DNA from: Argopecten irradians
Lineage: Eukaryota > Mollusca > Bivalvia > Pectinida > Pectinidae
Direction: 5' to 3'
Assembly (NCBI RefSeq): GCF_041381155.1
Contig: NC_091147.1
Coordinates: 12,959,030-13,023,029 of the forward strand
DNA: 64,000 nucleotides
The notes below the pieces were generated by a model that saw only the letters and a list, made by a program, of their open reading frames with translations, was not told the DNA's origin and did no database searches. Of this stretch, positions 1-13,729 are shown one piece after another; position 1 is the first letter of the stretch; each line of letters opens with the position of its first letter. A program made the position numbers and the translations under genes.

Positions 1-1195
1 ATGATTGTAGATTGTCCACACCCACAACAACAATTATAATCGAAAATGATTGTAGAAATCAATGTAAGCGGTGACAGATAACAGTTTTTCAACACTTACA
101 CCAAAACCTTAACCTGGCTATTTTGACCCATTGGGGCTCTTGAAATTATCAAAATTCAACATTTGGTTCCTTTAAAAGACAAACTTGTGATACAAATTCA
201 ATGCTCCCTGATTGTGAATTCATCAGAACTTTTATGTCTTAAAAACTATAGCTACAACTAAGTCAACAGAGCATGACTACAAGATAAAAAGAGAACTTTA
301 AATTCACTAAACATGAAAATCGAACTTGCCTAACTGCTCCCCATCAAATAGTTTGTCACTAAATGTGTGGGTGCATGTACATCTGCACTCTGGCATGGAT
401 ATTTAAATTACATCCCCACAAAGTAAGGCGATGCCTTGAAGTCAGAAAGCATGTTGTTTGATAGTGCTCATTCAAAAGACAGGTTCTCTCATTGAAAACA
501 AATGTAGTTTATCACTGGCCTGATAGCCACCTGTCTTCAATCAAAACAACACCTTTGTTGTACCCACCATATGCAGCCAATCAGAGCAGTTTGATTTAAT
601 ACCCCCTCTCTACATATACTAGCTACCGTAATCAGCTAATCAATGGCAGTTTTACCTTATGCCTTCTAACCCCCCTCCCCCACCCGTTTCGCCTGGCCAA
701 CCCATTTCCTATTTTCGACAAATCTTCTGTATTGGTGGTTTATCCTATATAATCAACCGATGCTTTAATTTATTGTTCATGTTCCTCCATTCCACAATAC
801 TTATATACTACCATTTTCATACTGCAGTTTACATCACAAATTCATCAAAATATTGGTACCAATCCCAATTAAATATCCCAAGCGATTATATTCTACATAT
901 ATGATGTCCATTATATAAATATAAGTTCAATAACTAACTTTATATATAGTAGCATTATCAGGAGTATACCTGAGACAAAACTGATATTTAAATCAATCAA
1001 GTTAACATAACAGGAAGGAAACCAATCTAATCTCGTTGTAAAAAGGGCCATAACTCTGTCAATGGAAAATGAATCTTAGTGTGTTAAAATGTACATTTAA
1101 ATTGCTGAGGGAACATTACAGATCAACACTTAAACAAGAGTAAAAACTCCAGTCTCCTCCTCTCTGTAACTCATTTACTGGGAAAAGGCATAGTT
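1..1195. other. AT-rich non-coding DNA, no gene recognised
   Basis: No exon with plausible splice sites or recognisable protein similarity was seen on either strand. It lies downstream of LRCH exon 2 on the minus strand, so it is probably LRCH intron or gene body, but no further leucine-rich-repeat exon could be found before the window edge. Confidence 0.5.
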
Positions 1196-1196
1196 T

Positions 1197-1730
1197 TCAT
1201 TATACAGTTCCTAGTATAGCTTCCCGTGCAGTAGCCTATAGGATGAATCCAACGTTGAATCATTATACAGTTCCTAGTATATCCAATTGAATCATTATAC
1301 AGTTCCTAGTATAGCTTCCCGTGCAGTAGCCTATAGGATGAATCCAACGTTGAATCATTATACAGTTCCTAGTATAGCTTCCCGTGCAGTAGCCTATAGG
1401 ATGAATCCAACGTTGAATCATTATACAGTTCCTAGTATAGCTTCCCGTGCAGTAGCCTATAGGATGAATCCAACGTTGAATCATTATACAGTTCCTAGTA
1501 TAGCTTCCCGTGCAGTAGCCTATAGGATGAATCCAACGTTGAATCATTATACAGTTCCTAGTATAGCTTCCCGTGCAGTAGCCTATAGGATGAATCCAAC
1601 GTTGAATCATTATACAGTTCCTAGTATAGCTTCCCGTGCAGTAGCCTATAGGATGAATCCAACGTTGAATCATTATACAGTTCCTAGTATAGCTTCCCGT
1701 GCAGTAGCCTATAGGATGAATCCAACGTTG
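1197..1730. repeat. Minisatellite, 63-bp unit, about 8 copies
   Basis: A unit beginning CATTATACAGTTCCTAGTAT and ending AATCCAACGTTGAAT recurs nearly identically about eight times. One copy near 1260-1290 is truncated and joined to the next. Because 63 is divisible by three and the unit lacks stops in some frames, long open frames run through it on both strands (about 154 codons plus, 186 codons minus). They encode only the repeat and are not likely genes. The very low divergence suggests recent expansion. It probably lies in an LRCH intron. Confidence 0.95.
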
Positions 1731-2413
1731 TCTATGTTCTTGCTGCTCTAAATCTCCCACAGTAACTCGACCCACACAACATACACATCCTACATGGATA
1801 GCTAGAGTTCTGGTTAAAAGCAAATCCTTGTTTTAATTTGCACACATTTTGCAACTTATTTTGTATATATCTTAATTAAGTTTTCTAAATGTTGATATCA
1901 AATGGGGCTTAACTTCATATTAACAGCTATGGTCAGTTTATTTTAAGGGCAATTGGAAATTTCAATTTGATTAAACACATTTTTGTTCATACAAATTTCA
2001 TTAATTTAGTTAATAAAGATAGTAGATTGCAACTTATAACTTTCATCCAAGTATACATATATGTGAACACAAAATGATAAACAATATCCAATACTTATAG
2101 GAGCTTGATGAATATTACACTGCATGTCTTAATGAGTGAATCCTCATTATCAGGTTTGACCCCCTCCCAACATCTTTATACTTTTGACCAAATAAATCCT
2201 ACTCTATATGACCTTGACAAGATTACCTGCTGTATGTGACCTTAATTAAATGACCCTATCTTACATATACATATATGACCTTGACAGGTTACGTTTTGAC
2301 CCCCTGCTGTATATATAACTTGACAAGATGACCTTTTGCTGTATATGATCTTGACCAGATGAACTCTACAGTATATACAATTTTTTGAGACCTTGACCCC
2401 GACTTGACCTTAC
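1731..2413. other. Non-coding DNA 3' of LRCH exon 2 (intron 2 start)
   Basis: On the minus strand this follows the exon 2 donor (AG|GTAAGG). A loose short repeat around CCTTGACCAGATGACC / ATATGACCTTGACA is visible at 2160-2400. No exon seen. Confidence 0.6.
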
Positions 2414-2558
2414 CTGAGATTCAGATGGGTGAGAGCCTGAAGCTGGACCAGGGCGTCAGGCAGAAATTTGAGCACATTGTGGTAACAGTTGAGTTTCTCC
2501 ATGGAGGCGTAGTCACACACCTCCTTGGGCACATCTTGCAGTCTGTTCTTGGACAGAT
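2414..2558 (-). CDS. LRCH: LRCH family protein, exon 2 (leucine-rich repeats), partial gene
   Basis: The minus-strand exon is bounded by an acceptor TTACAG|ATCTG and a donor CTCAG|GTAAGG. It continues exon 1 in phase 1 (a Gly-Ala end, then DLSKNRLQDVPKEVC) and leaves in phase 2. The 48 residues hold leucine-rich repeats of the form DLSKNRL, KLNCYHNVLKFLP, LQALTHLNLS. This matches the region after the NLSGRKLKEYP repeat in LRCH proteins (leucine-rich repeats plus C-terminal calponin-homology domain), which are cytoplasmic, actin-linked adaptors; LRCH1 is known to bind DOCK8. Only the first repeats are in this window; the remaining repeats and CH domain must lie to the left of base 1. Which LRCH paralogue this is cannot be decided here. 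Confidence 0.85.
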
Positions 2559-4214
2559 CTGTAATGGAAATGTTCATCAATTAATAATTCAGTGTTAGAA
2601 TTCTATCTTATTTCTACTTGTTAATTTGAATCTGTAACATATTCCTTGGCTTTCTTTTTCCAAAACTTAATCACTACACACCATAGACAAATCATATCTA
2701 CCCTGGTAGCTGTTTCATAAACTTTAACCATCTGATATATATGTTATGAATGGAAATAAATTCTTCTCAAACATTTTTAGATGGTTTGGTGTGAACACTA
2801 GTTAACATATTTATTTATAATACTCATTCGGAATAAATATATATTTTAAATGTCAAATTATTTTAAAACATTTCAACTTGAAGAATTTCAAGCAGAAACT
2901 TTGGTAGATAAAAATGATTTAGGTGGAAAGCTATACAGATACAGATCTAGGCGGGAAGTGCTTTCTGTGATACAGTAGATTACTGCCCATATCATGTCAG
3001 ATAGAATGATGAAATTTAACATTAACCTTATGTCTACAGCAGCTGAACCTGGCACCTTGACAATATTTGGTTTGATCTTAATGATTACAGACCTATGTAG
3101 ACACAGTATGATGTACAAGTAGGAGCTGGGTGTAAGTTCAAAATCATATAATCACCATGGATGGCTGGTTGTATCTACCCGGTATTCCATATAATCAACA
3201 AAAATAATTTTATACCCTTAATTATACATATTTAGGTACTGGAAATCAATTTTGTGTCAATAACATATCAATTTTGTGAAATCATTTTTTGTTCACATGA
3301 CTTTGTCTAACTGGCCATGTCTAAAAATGAAAGACTTCTCATTGCCAAAATATAGATTTTATACACATACCACAAATATTGTGCTAATTGTGTGAGTGTA
3401 TGTCACCTAACAAATAGAATACATATGCATTAAAACTTCGCTTTACTTTCTAATTACAGACACTAGGGTATCAAACAATTAAATAACTGAAATCACATTC
3501 TAGTTGTTATGTATTAGTCACCAGTTTGATTTAATCATAAAAACATTTGATACAGATCAAAAATGTCCACAGATTTAAGATATGGCTTCAAATTAAAACT
3601 TAAAGCCTTTTTGTTGTCTTACTGATCCTTGAACAAACAAATCAATTCACAATGTAATATTGTGTGTTAGCTTCCAATTATTACAATCAAATATTCATCT
3701 TTACACTGACTTTAATTTGTAGCTTGATCTGATAATTATCACCTTCAGATAGTGCTCAGCCTCATTAAAACAAAGGTAGCATTCTGTAATGTTCCTGTTA
3801 TAAGGCTTATTATTACCACAGATATTGAAGCTAGGTGCTGTAGGTTTTTGTAATAGTAAATGAAGATTGTAATGAGTCATACTGTACGTTTTACACACAG
3901 ACCTGACTTGCCAGCACTACCAGTGTTTTTATAATTGCTCCACATTCTACAATCCCTTACTTCCTCTCTGTAATATTGTTAGCTATATACATGCAGCTAA
4001 AACTCATAAATGACATCACCTTAGCAATGTCCATATATGATAAATATTCATATTATATTCCTGATTCCGTTTCATCAAAGACAGGAATTTTTTTTTTATG
4101 AAAACCAAACCTTCTAATATTATGCAATACAAATATAACTTCCAACATTTATGTTTAATGGTACGAGAGCAAACTTAAGTATCTTAAATAAAGTATGAAC
4201 AGACACCTTAGATA

Positions 4215-5760
4215 CGGTAAACCTCCGGTTAATTCGAACCGCCGGATAGTTCGAACACGCAATTTTTTTCCAGAAAAACGGTAATTTTTTAGCAAGTGAT
4301 AGTTCGAACACTGACTTTTTATAATCAATCCTATTTCGGATAGTCCGAACATCTCAAATTATGAACGTAAAAGTAAGATTTTTGTCGGCAAATCGGCGCA
4401 ATGGGGTCCCCAAAAACGGCGATATATTTTGCATATCGCAACAGTTTTGATGTTTGGAATAAAGATTGTATAAATGATCATTATAATGACCATACGACAG
4501 ATAAGTAATGAACGTTTTAAGCTATAAATCAAAATTATTTATGCCGATATATATCATAGGCCAAATGTTTAATCTTAGGCCCCGACAATGTATATTTAAA
4601 TTCGCTATACCTGATGGAAACACGTGGAAGAAATCGCCAATGTTTGTTAAGTCCAATCTAGATACGGATATCAGTTTAAGTCGACATTAAAATATGCATT
4701 CAATCTATCTTTAATCAGCCAATCAAGGTGTTAAATTACCTGTAAACACGTTCCTCACGCTGGCTTCGACAGGCCAGTTACGAGGTGTCACAGCGAGCAT
4801 CAAAAGCCAGCCGCTGGGTCATAGCAAGTGGGTGTGATTACATATTCAGCTCCAGCCAAAAAAATCCATGTGTTGGGTAAATTGAACAATAGATACGTAG
4901 CTTTTCATCAGGTTAAAACTAGTTACGTAATTTTAGAAGCAGACAATATATGCAATCGGGTTTTGGACAATCTGACAGTCACAGTGCTATTATGACCTAA
5001 TTTTACGAAATGAATGTAAAAAAAAATATTTTCAACAGCAGTTTCGTAAATGCAACCGGATTTTCTTTAACTAAAAAAGTAAATAAATAAATTTACGTTT
5101 GTTACAATATATAACAAAGATCTAACAAGATTTTCTGCGGTTTAAATAAAGTTTCTATCTCATGATCACTTTACGAACGTCGATGTAAATCAGTGTTTTT
5201 CCTGGGTATTTTGGGAAATTGCCACCTGGTGAAAATTGGGAATTTTTGTGCGATAAAAGTAGGAAATTGGGAAAATTTTTAACCGTCACACAAAATACGC
5301 TTCAACTCACTGATTTGGGAAATTTAGACATAGATTTGGGAAAAAATAACAAGAAATACAATTGGGAATGGGGCCGAATTCCGGCCCCAAATATATAGGC
5401 AGGAAAAACACTGTAAATTATAGGCCGCGATCGTGAACGGTGCTGTTTGGGGCCTTGTCCACGTGCACATATGCATGCGGCTACTGCTACGCAATTGATT
5501 ATAATTTAATTCACCAATATTAAATGCTCATGTTTACGAGAAAATGATTGAATATATAATCGTCAGGAAACTAAATACTTTTCCTGCTTTTTCTGCCTTA
5601 CATTGCTTATGCCAGGTACATCGGTACCCAAACTGGTTTTTACCGATTTCAACTCGGACAGTTCGAACTCACGATTTTTTGCTGAAGCTTAATTTCGGAT
5701 AATTCGAACTGGTCCATCAATATTTATTTAATTTTGTTCGAACTAACCGAAGGTTTACCG
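4215..5760. mobile_element. Nonautonomous Tc1/mariner- or pogo-like element, 1.55 kb, TA target duplication
   Basis: Terminal inverted repeats start CGGTAAACCTCCGGTTAATT on the left and, read inward from the right, CGGTAAACCTTCGGTTAGTT. Both are directly flanked by TA (4213-4214, 5761-5762). Subterminal TTCGAAC motifs recur at both ends (4240, 4310, 5660, 5705), as in Tigger/pogo-type elements. No transposase frame survives. It lies in LRCH intron 1 and is itself interrupted by a small hAT-type element at 5191-5413. Confidence 0.85.
5191..5413. mobile_element. Small hAT-like MITE nested in the 4215-5760 element
   Basis: Ends are CAGTGTTTTTCCTG and its inverted copy CAGGAAAAACACTG, flanked by a 5-bp direct repeat TAAAT (5186-5190 and 5414-5418). 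The 223-bp interior repeats TTGGGAAATTT-like blocks and has no coding capacity. The CAGTG terminus suggests the hAT superfamily; the 5-bp duplication fits the hAT5 type rather than the usual 8 bp. Confidence 0.8.
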
Positions 5761-8700
5761 TAATTTCAGGTGTTTTAGTATTTACTAATAAATTGTAAGA
5801 CATTTTAAATTTCATCCTTTAAATTGATTAAAATTGCAAAAGAAAAGATTCTCAAATAAGTAAATTTTGATATATTTTGTGTCATTAGTAAACATAACTG
5901 TTAATATGCCTTGTCTGCTATAAATATCTAAAGTATTTATGTCTCTATGGATAGGCCTAGGAATATAGTGTATATAGGAGCATGATAGACTTGAAGAAGA
6001 GATGTTTTAAGATCTCAATCAACAACATCAATCTGCTGAAAGTCATCTTCAACTTAACCTAAATATTTCACCAGAATTTCCACAAATGTTGTGTGATACA
6101 AACACCTTGCTCTTGTTATAAAGTAACTTGTTGGCAAAAGTCTGTGAGGAAACAATGCCAGATTTGTGGAGAATTTCAGATCGCTCTTTATCATAAACCA
6201 TAATCGCAGCTGAAAGTATCCACATGGCCTTTCATGTGTGCAGTGTGGCTGAAACAAAAACTTCTCAAACCAAAATAGAAACCAAATCCCTAGGCCTTAC
6301 TACACATTAATTATAACACAACATCAGCTGATATGTTCTTAGTGTCTACTGTCTAATGGTAATTATGGTAAAGTTACGAAATATGATAATGACATAATAT
6401 AAGTCAAGACTAAAATCCAGTGTGTCTAGCTATATAGGTTATGGTATGGTTATAATTACCCATCAATCTGATTGAAATCTTAGTATACCTACTAACTATC
6501 AACCTGTCATCAGCATTTAGATCTCATTTCAATAAGATTGAATCACATTTTAAATAATGATAATTCAAGATTAATGAATCATTTCTAAGATATCATGATT
6601 AGCACCTACCGCTTGAAAAACAGGGCCCAAAGCCTTTAGTTCTGAATTAGGAATAATGAAATTTATGAAAATATAAATAAAGAATATTTCTCAAAGGAAA
6701 ACATAATATATCCATACACGTGATTCTTTATCCATGTTTAATCATTATACATCAACTATAAATCTGAAGTATCATGCCACTGGGAAATGTAGCCGCCATA
6801 AGGTCCTGGTTTGAACCACAGAAACCATTTGATGTCTAACCATGTATTTTACACTACTTTTCTGTCAGATCCTACCAACCAAATAATGGTGTTGTGGAGA
6901 TCAATATAAAACAGTAGAAATAACCACTGACTGACTGGCCATGGTCCTACCGTAATCCTATACCCTGGAGTCAGAAATCATTAGGACCTACAGCAAAAAC
7001 TTATCAATTCACGATCAATCTATTGGAATATTCCGATATCATAATTACAATCCTTTCATGTTTAATGTGTGCACATGGTTATGGCTGAAAATCCAAATTC
7101 ATCAATAAATATTTTTTGACAGAAACACTTTAAAATCCTGAAATCTTTTGTTTTACAAAACAATAATCACGATGCAAACTGCCAGTGTTGATTCATCAGT
7201 ATGCAGATCAATTCAATATTAGTAATGAAAGGAAAATATTTAGTGATATTGCACTTGTAGAAATTCTGTAGTAATGGGCGAGGAAATCAATAGAGAAAAC
7301 TAATGACTTGGCAGACAGAGTTTTGATTACCTTCTCCTGTTACATGGTCAGAATCGACATCACTGGAAGTACTATAACATTGATCACGGAACCACAAATA
7401 GCCAGTACATTCCAGCCAGTGTGTTTAATGTTTTATAACACCAACAAGTTGTGGAGTACACGACACAGATCAATACATGTATTAATATCTAGACAGTTGT
7501 AGGAAGTACTTCATAATAGTTCTATCAACATCCACAACCATCATTTAGATATAGCTTCCCCTGAATGTGATGTATGGTAATGATAAATTAAATCCCTTGT
7601 TCTTTAATAAAATTTTGGATGGACAGTCCCATAGAATTTCTTGGAATGTCCATGTGACGTCTCGTTGTATAAACTTTCTAGTGCAACCTCACCGAAGCAT
7701 ACTCAGCCAAAACCTTAAAGCTGAACATCACGCTCTGTAGCTATTATATTATATATCAGAGGAATTTGTAGTACTTATTTTGTCTAAAGAAGGGAAAAGT
7801 TAGCAATTCAAAATTTACTTTGCTTTAATATGAACAGGAAAAGGGAACATTTATTAAGATAGTAATAATAATGTAGAGACCCGATATCTGCTTTTGACAC
7901 TATCTACATGTACATACATGCTGATCTAGAGCGGAAGTATCCTTGGATACATTTCAATTTTCGAAATTTAGAAATTAAAAGGAACTAGGCCTATAGACCT
8001 ATTTTTTAGATTTTTTTTATTACTGCATGTAACTTCATCAAGTGTTGATGAATGTGTATTAGAGTGGCTGACTTGGAGCTGCAGATATATAGTCCTTGTA
8101 ACTTCCTCAATGAAATCTACAGGATACTGATGATTTACACTCAGTACACTAGTATACCTCTGGACATCTGATGTGGGTCACAGCTGATAGAATGACTCAA
8201 ATCCTCATCGCCACTGGCTACACATGTAGCTATAGGAAATATGTCATATAATTTTACTACCACAGCACTCATTTATTTTACATTTTATACTGCATTGATG
8301 CTATTTTTACTTATTTTGTGTGAATGCGTTAATGGTAGATTGCATTTTTTGTTCCGTGTCAAAGCCTGCCCACATATCTACCAGTATACCCAGAAATATC
8401 CCTCATCATTTCCATACAATACATTAAGTATTAATGGGTACACAACATGTCATGTCCCCACTCGTCCAGATATTTACAAATAACTTAGATTGCAGTTGCT
8501 ATATAATTATAAAACATACTGGTATATATGTAGTACCATATTCGACCCAATGTGCGCTTAAAATTTGAAGCAAATAAGGGAGTGCTTAAAAGAAATAAAT
8601 TTAGACTAGCCTTTCATAAAATTATTCCACAAACTAAGTAAGCCATAAATCAATTTGCAAAAGAAATCAGTTAGGAAACCAATACAGTTCCAAATATTTT

Positions 8701-9439
8701 CAGTCTGCGTTTAATTCAAAGTATAAGTGAAATTGAAGCTTAAAAAAGGGGAAGGGGCAATTAAAGGGATGTGGAGATTATTGTGTCGAATACAGTACAT
8801 GTACACCAGCTTAGTTATTAGCTTCTCATGAAATAGTATTACATTTCAGGTTCCATGTGTATTCCATTATATTGAATGATTGTTATTTCAACAACATTGA
8901 TAGTAATTTGCAATATCATGTGCTTATCATTATCACAAATATCAACTCCTAACATGAGCTTTCATATTGATGAACTTATTCCTGGATGGCCGTGTTACTG
9001 GGTGCTGACATGACCTCAGCTAATTGATGACCTATACCAGGTTTTACATCCTGTATCTGTACACAAAACATGGACCAACATGTTCCTTATCAGCCCCGAT
9101 CTGATTATACTTACCAAGTTCTCCTAAATTCACAGTGACATTATCGTTAGATCTATTTAAATAGTTGCCTCCTTAAATTATTCCAACATCTTCACAACTA
9201 TCATACTACTCTGGCAAACATATATTAGCTTTCAACTGTTTTTAGAGCTTGTAAGATCACAAATCTACATATTCTTGACCAACTTGAAAATCAAGTAACT
9301 AGAAATGTCTTAATTCTTCTATAACACATAATTATAAATGCACAATGTTTGTTCCATATATACCAACATGGGATGCAATGGTGTAGAATCATAATAATGT
9401 GACAGGATGGGTATAACTGACTAATAAATTAAAACCCCA

Positions 9440-9515
9440 TATGTATACCCCGCGATATGTATACCCCGCGATATCCCCGCGATATGTATACCCCGCGATA
9501 TGTATACCCCGCGAT
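9440..9515. repeat. Short GC-rich tandem repeat in LRCH intron 1
   Basis: ATGTATACCCCGCGAT (16-17 bp) is repeated about four times, one copy shortened to ATCCCCGCGAT. It stands out because the flanking DNA is AT-rich. Confidence 0.8.
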
Positions 9516-10127
9516 CAGTCACCTATCCAACCCCATCTCATTTCATAGTAATATTTGTATGTATGGATTGAGTCGTATCTACAGCTTGATAGATCTTACT
9601 GATTGTTTGTCAAGTTGACAGATCACCTATACATTGCCACCTGAAAACATCCCCTACCCTTGACCTATATCTACAGCTTTCATTTCCAAGGGCAACAGCA
9701 TGTAGGCATTATTTTTTATGTGCCGACTGACACCTGGAATGTAGTGCATACCCCAGTACCTGTTGATGTGTAACACAGAACTACTGCAATAACAAGTGTA
9801 TATCTTTAGCATTGTTTTTATCAATGGGGAATTATAATTACACAATGTTATGTTTTCTATCTGACAGATATTTAGTTATTGTACATACTGCATAAGTATA
9901 GTCATAATATATTTGTATATCTATACAAATATATTATATCAGTTCTAGTAAATTGGCACCATTTCAACATTGATATGAAATATTCATTATCATGACAAGG
10001 TTTCTATTAAACACTGCAATGCCAGTAATGTTCCTATTTGTATCTGAGAATGTATTTAGCCTGCAATGAAGATGTGCATACTGCATAGGTCAAGAGAAGC
10101 TGTGCAAATGTAACAGAATCTCAACTA

Positions 10128-11636
10128 CCGTATTTCACCGCAAATAAGACCCCTCCCGCAAATAAGACCCCCCACCTATTTTGACACATTTTCAGACTTA
10201 GGTGGGATGTCTGCAAATAAGACCCCCCACCTATTTTTCAGTTTACTGGATGATGGATTTGAGCAATGGAGTAATTAAAAATATCACCAAAATGACTTTG
10301 TATCGGAATTTTTTTTTGTTTATTTTATCGGCATAGAAAAATCACGTAGTAAAGAACTATTTGTGTGCTTGTTATTTTTGTCATTTAATTCAAGTTAATT
10401 CACGGGTGATTTAATTTAATTATCAATAACTACGAAATGTGAACAGTGCTTATATTTAATCGGAGGCTATTTTCAACAAAATACGTCGATATTTGTTTCC
10501 ATGAACACTTCAACACCTTTTAGTGTTCGTACGGCTTGTCATTTTTTACATGCATCGGCAAAGATATTCGTCATTGATGCAGATCGTTTCTGCACTTGTG
10601 GATTCTAACTGAATACAATCATTACCTAAAACATCTACTTAAGGCATTTACAGTTTCAAATATGTTTATTTGTGAACGTAACGTACCTGTAGTTCACGAT
10701 CAGTTGGAGAAACCATGCTTTACTTTTCGGCCGCCATGTTTTGTTTACGCAGTCAGTATAATATGATTAGCTGCAAAGTTTCGTATTTTACTCTGGATAC
10801 AAAAATACTTGCTACGATGTTTTAATGCAGTAATACTTGGATTAATATCTGAAATTATTATCAAAAACTATCGTCGTATCAATAGCAATACCGATCAAAT
10901 TCCCAAACACGACCCGGTGTGAAAGTATGGCTTCAACCCGGCGCCATTTTCCTACACATGTGTGTACGATGTTACAAACAACTGCATCAGTGCATGTCGG
11001 CACGTTGAAGTTAAATCACGATCGTTTGCTCATTTGACTGAGACAAATGTACGTAAATTCTTCTGTCTATGAACAAATTTGATATGTAAACGTTTGCAGT
11101 GAATTTTAAATAGGCCTGAGTCTGAACGGCGATCGTCCTTCCGATTCACGGCGATTGATTCACGTGTTTACTAAGACGGAGATGTAGTTGTGATTGTAAA
11201 CAATAACCTAATTTGAATATTTTAAAATAACAATACGATTATTAAAACTTCTAGATTAAAATGACATTGCTTATGATGCTGTTTCTTCGTTTTGATTCAT
11301 TGGTGAATGTCCGCGTGACTCTTGCAAAAATGTGCGTTTCCTTTCAGACTTTCGTTACAACTGCCCCAATATTGTTTAACAAGTTATATTTTAATTTGTC
11401 ATAACATTTGATTTAATTTTACTCATGCGTCTTCATTATTATTATAAATACTTGAACATCTTGCTATTACCCATCTGTCATACGACTGTTACAACGATGA
11501 CAGGACATTAAAAAATCCGAGATGGCGACCTCATAGATCGATGTTATCAGGCGGGTTGTCCGCAAATAAGACCCCCCACCACTTTTGACCTTTATTTCTT
11601 CTCTGGGAGGGGGGTCTTATTTGCAGTGAAATACGG
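10128..11636. mobile_element. Nonautonomous Tc1/mariner-type element, 1.5 kb, TA target duplication
   Basis: The left end CCGTATTTCACCGCAAATAA and the inverted right end CCGTATTTCACTGCAAATAA match at 19 of 20 bases and are flanked by TA (10126-10127, 11637-11638). The motif GCAAATAAGACCCCCCACC recurs inside both ends as a subterminal repeat. The interior is richer in CpG than the surroundings but holds no transposase frame or domain I recognise. Confidence 0.85.
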
Positions 11637-11869
11637 TAGTGTATTTATATCTGTAGGTCTATAATCCTCCCTCACTCCCTGCCCCTAATTAAGGCCCCCT
11701 ATAGTACTAAAAGTGATGTGAAAACTGTCTCGTACATCTACCTAAAAGCCCCTTTGTAGTACCTAGCATCACAGTGAGCAGGCTAGGTGGAAAGTGCCAC
11801 CTTGTGAGTTACTGGTGAATAATCACCTGTAATTTACCTGTGATAAGTAGCATCATCTATCTACTACAC

Positions 11870-12290
11870 CAGGAGTCTACATATTTAACTTTTTTCAACA
11901 CTTGCCGTTTCGGACAAGTTCGTCGGAAATTCACTTGTCCGAATATAATTTCAACCTTAAGCTTTTGATCTTGCAATTTTTGGTCCAACATATTGATAGA
12001 ATTGCAGATTTTATGTTTTTTTAATGCTTCTAAAAATCTGATGAATACACAAAAACCGGTGGTGTGACATATGAAAAAGTAAGTGACATTATCAGGAATT
12101 TGATAAAAATTCTTGAAATTTTGTTGAAATATATATATTTTTTGTGAGATTAATTGTCAATAAATAAAATTTGATTTCATGACTGAGCAACCCACTTGTC
12201 CGGTCGGACAAGTACTTCAGCATTTGAACTCGTCCGACAGCATTTTGGTCTGGTACCGGACAAGCGGACAAGCCTTAATGTCGACCCCTG
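11870..12290. mobile_element. hAT-like MITE, 421 bp, 5-bp target duplication
   Basis: The left end CAGGAGTCTACATATTTAAC and inverted right end CAGGGGTCGACATTAAGG are imperfect inverted repeats starting CAGG, flanked by TACAC on both sides (11865-11869, 12291-12295). The interior carries repeated CGGACAAG / CTTGTCCG motifs. No coding frame. Confidence 0.75.
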
Positions 12291-13729
12291 TACACCTGTC
12301 TACACAGTACATTATACCATGTTAACTACAGGGCTGTATATATGTAATCTTAATTAACTGCTGATATCAGGGATCTGAAAAAGTCTTACCTACTCAGGTA
12401 ACAAATAAGAAACTAACCAAGGAATAGATCTAGAGAAGACTTCAATACACAGTCGAACTCGCTATAGGACTGCCAGGAGAAATATATATGGTTGAACAGG
12501 TTTTAATGCTCTGTGATCGGCCATTTTAATGTACTTGTGCTTCTTTATGAAAATATATATATAATTCCACGTATAAGTGTGGCTATAGTGAAACCAGACA
12601 CACAATTTAAATCTATTAGGTATCAATAATTACTATCAATAGCTGAAAGTCTTAAAAGGATTCACACAATTTTCAGCTTCAAGAGAGTCTTGCTAGCCTC
12701 TATGCTATATTTTACAAACTTCTTGTAAGTTTTAGCACAGGGATCTGAGAATTAGACATATGTTTCTGGTGAAATCGCTAGAGCTGTCTATGTAAATACC
12801 AATCTAAAAAGATAAGAAATTAATAATAAAATAAGGCCCAAATAATTAGGTTACTTAAATTGCTTGACTTTTTTACTAATTCACACTACTTCAGTCAAGC
12901 AAACTAGTATCAATTGGGGAAAATGGACTTTGAAAATTATAGAAACCTATTAATATTGTTTTTAACATATGACAGTCACAATGATAGACACAATATTAGC
13001 TAAGCTACAAGCTTCTCTATCGATCCATCTGTCTGATAATGTACTATATACATATTTTAATTATGTCTGTTTTCAGATGTCAGGACTTTCTGGTGAAGGT
13101 TTTTGTCAAATAAATGCCATTCCATTAGTGTTAAACAATGAATATTATTACTTTTTTTAATGTAACCAATACATTAAAGTAAAGGACGAAAATCAGTGTT
13201 GCAGTCAGGATTGTGTTAGCAGCATGTTTGTTTTTGTTAGCCGTTCCAGGTCAGTGACTGTGTTGTATTTTCTCAAAACAACCCAGCCGATTTCTAATAC
13301 ACAACACACGGGAATGGGCAGTCACATTTCCAATGAAAACAACCCGATGTAATGAGGGAGTCCGGACAACCTAGTAATATACGCCATTTATAATAACAAT
13401 CACGCTGTCTTATACAGGGAGAAAAGGGGGCTTGTTTGTCAACATAAAATTAATGTACAGGAATACAATCAGTCTTTTTGTTCTGGCCGAGACTCAGTAA
13501 CCTTATCAGTTCCGGTCCATCGACGGCAATGAATCATGGCCGGCTCTCACCATCCCAGCCTCCCATCATTTCTGTAGTAGTCGAATACCATTTAGTGGAG
13601 CGACTAAACAATACAGACACACTTTTCTTGTGGTCAAACTGGTATAAATTGTATGAGAATGCAAGGAAAGTTACACAAAATAAGCTCGGAATTTTTGACA
13701 GTATCCGATAACACACATGCCAAACTCAC

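Larger units (their letters stand above)
2559..13729 (-). other. LRCH intron 1 (11.2 kb), rich in nonautonomous DNA transposons
   Basis: The span between the two recognised LRCH exons begins with a GTGAGT donor after exon 1 and ends with a TTACAG acceptor before exon 2. Apart from the elements listed separately (4215-5760 with its nested insertion, the 9.44 kb repeat, 10128-11636, 11870-12290), the stretches 2560-4210, 5765-9440, 9520-10125 and 12296-13729 are AT-rich with no recognisable exon, RNA gene or repeat. A short sequence at about 12736 (CACAGGGATCTGAGAATTAG) matches the end of the foldback family at 18861. Confidence 0.8.

Noticed and set aside
13478..13716. Overlapping opposite frames upstream of LRCH exon 1 donor
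   Set aside because: They lie in the intron side of exon 1 and show no domain or splice support.
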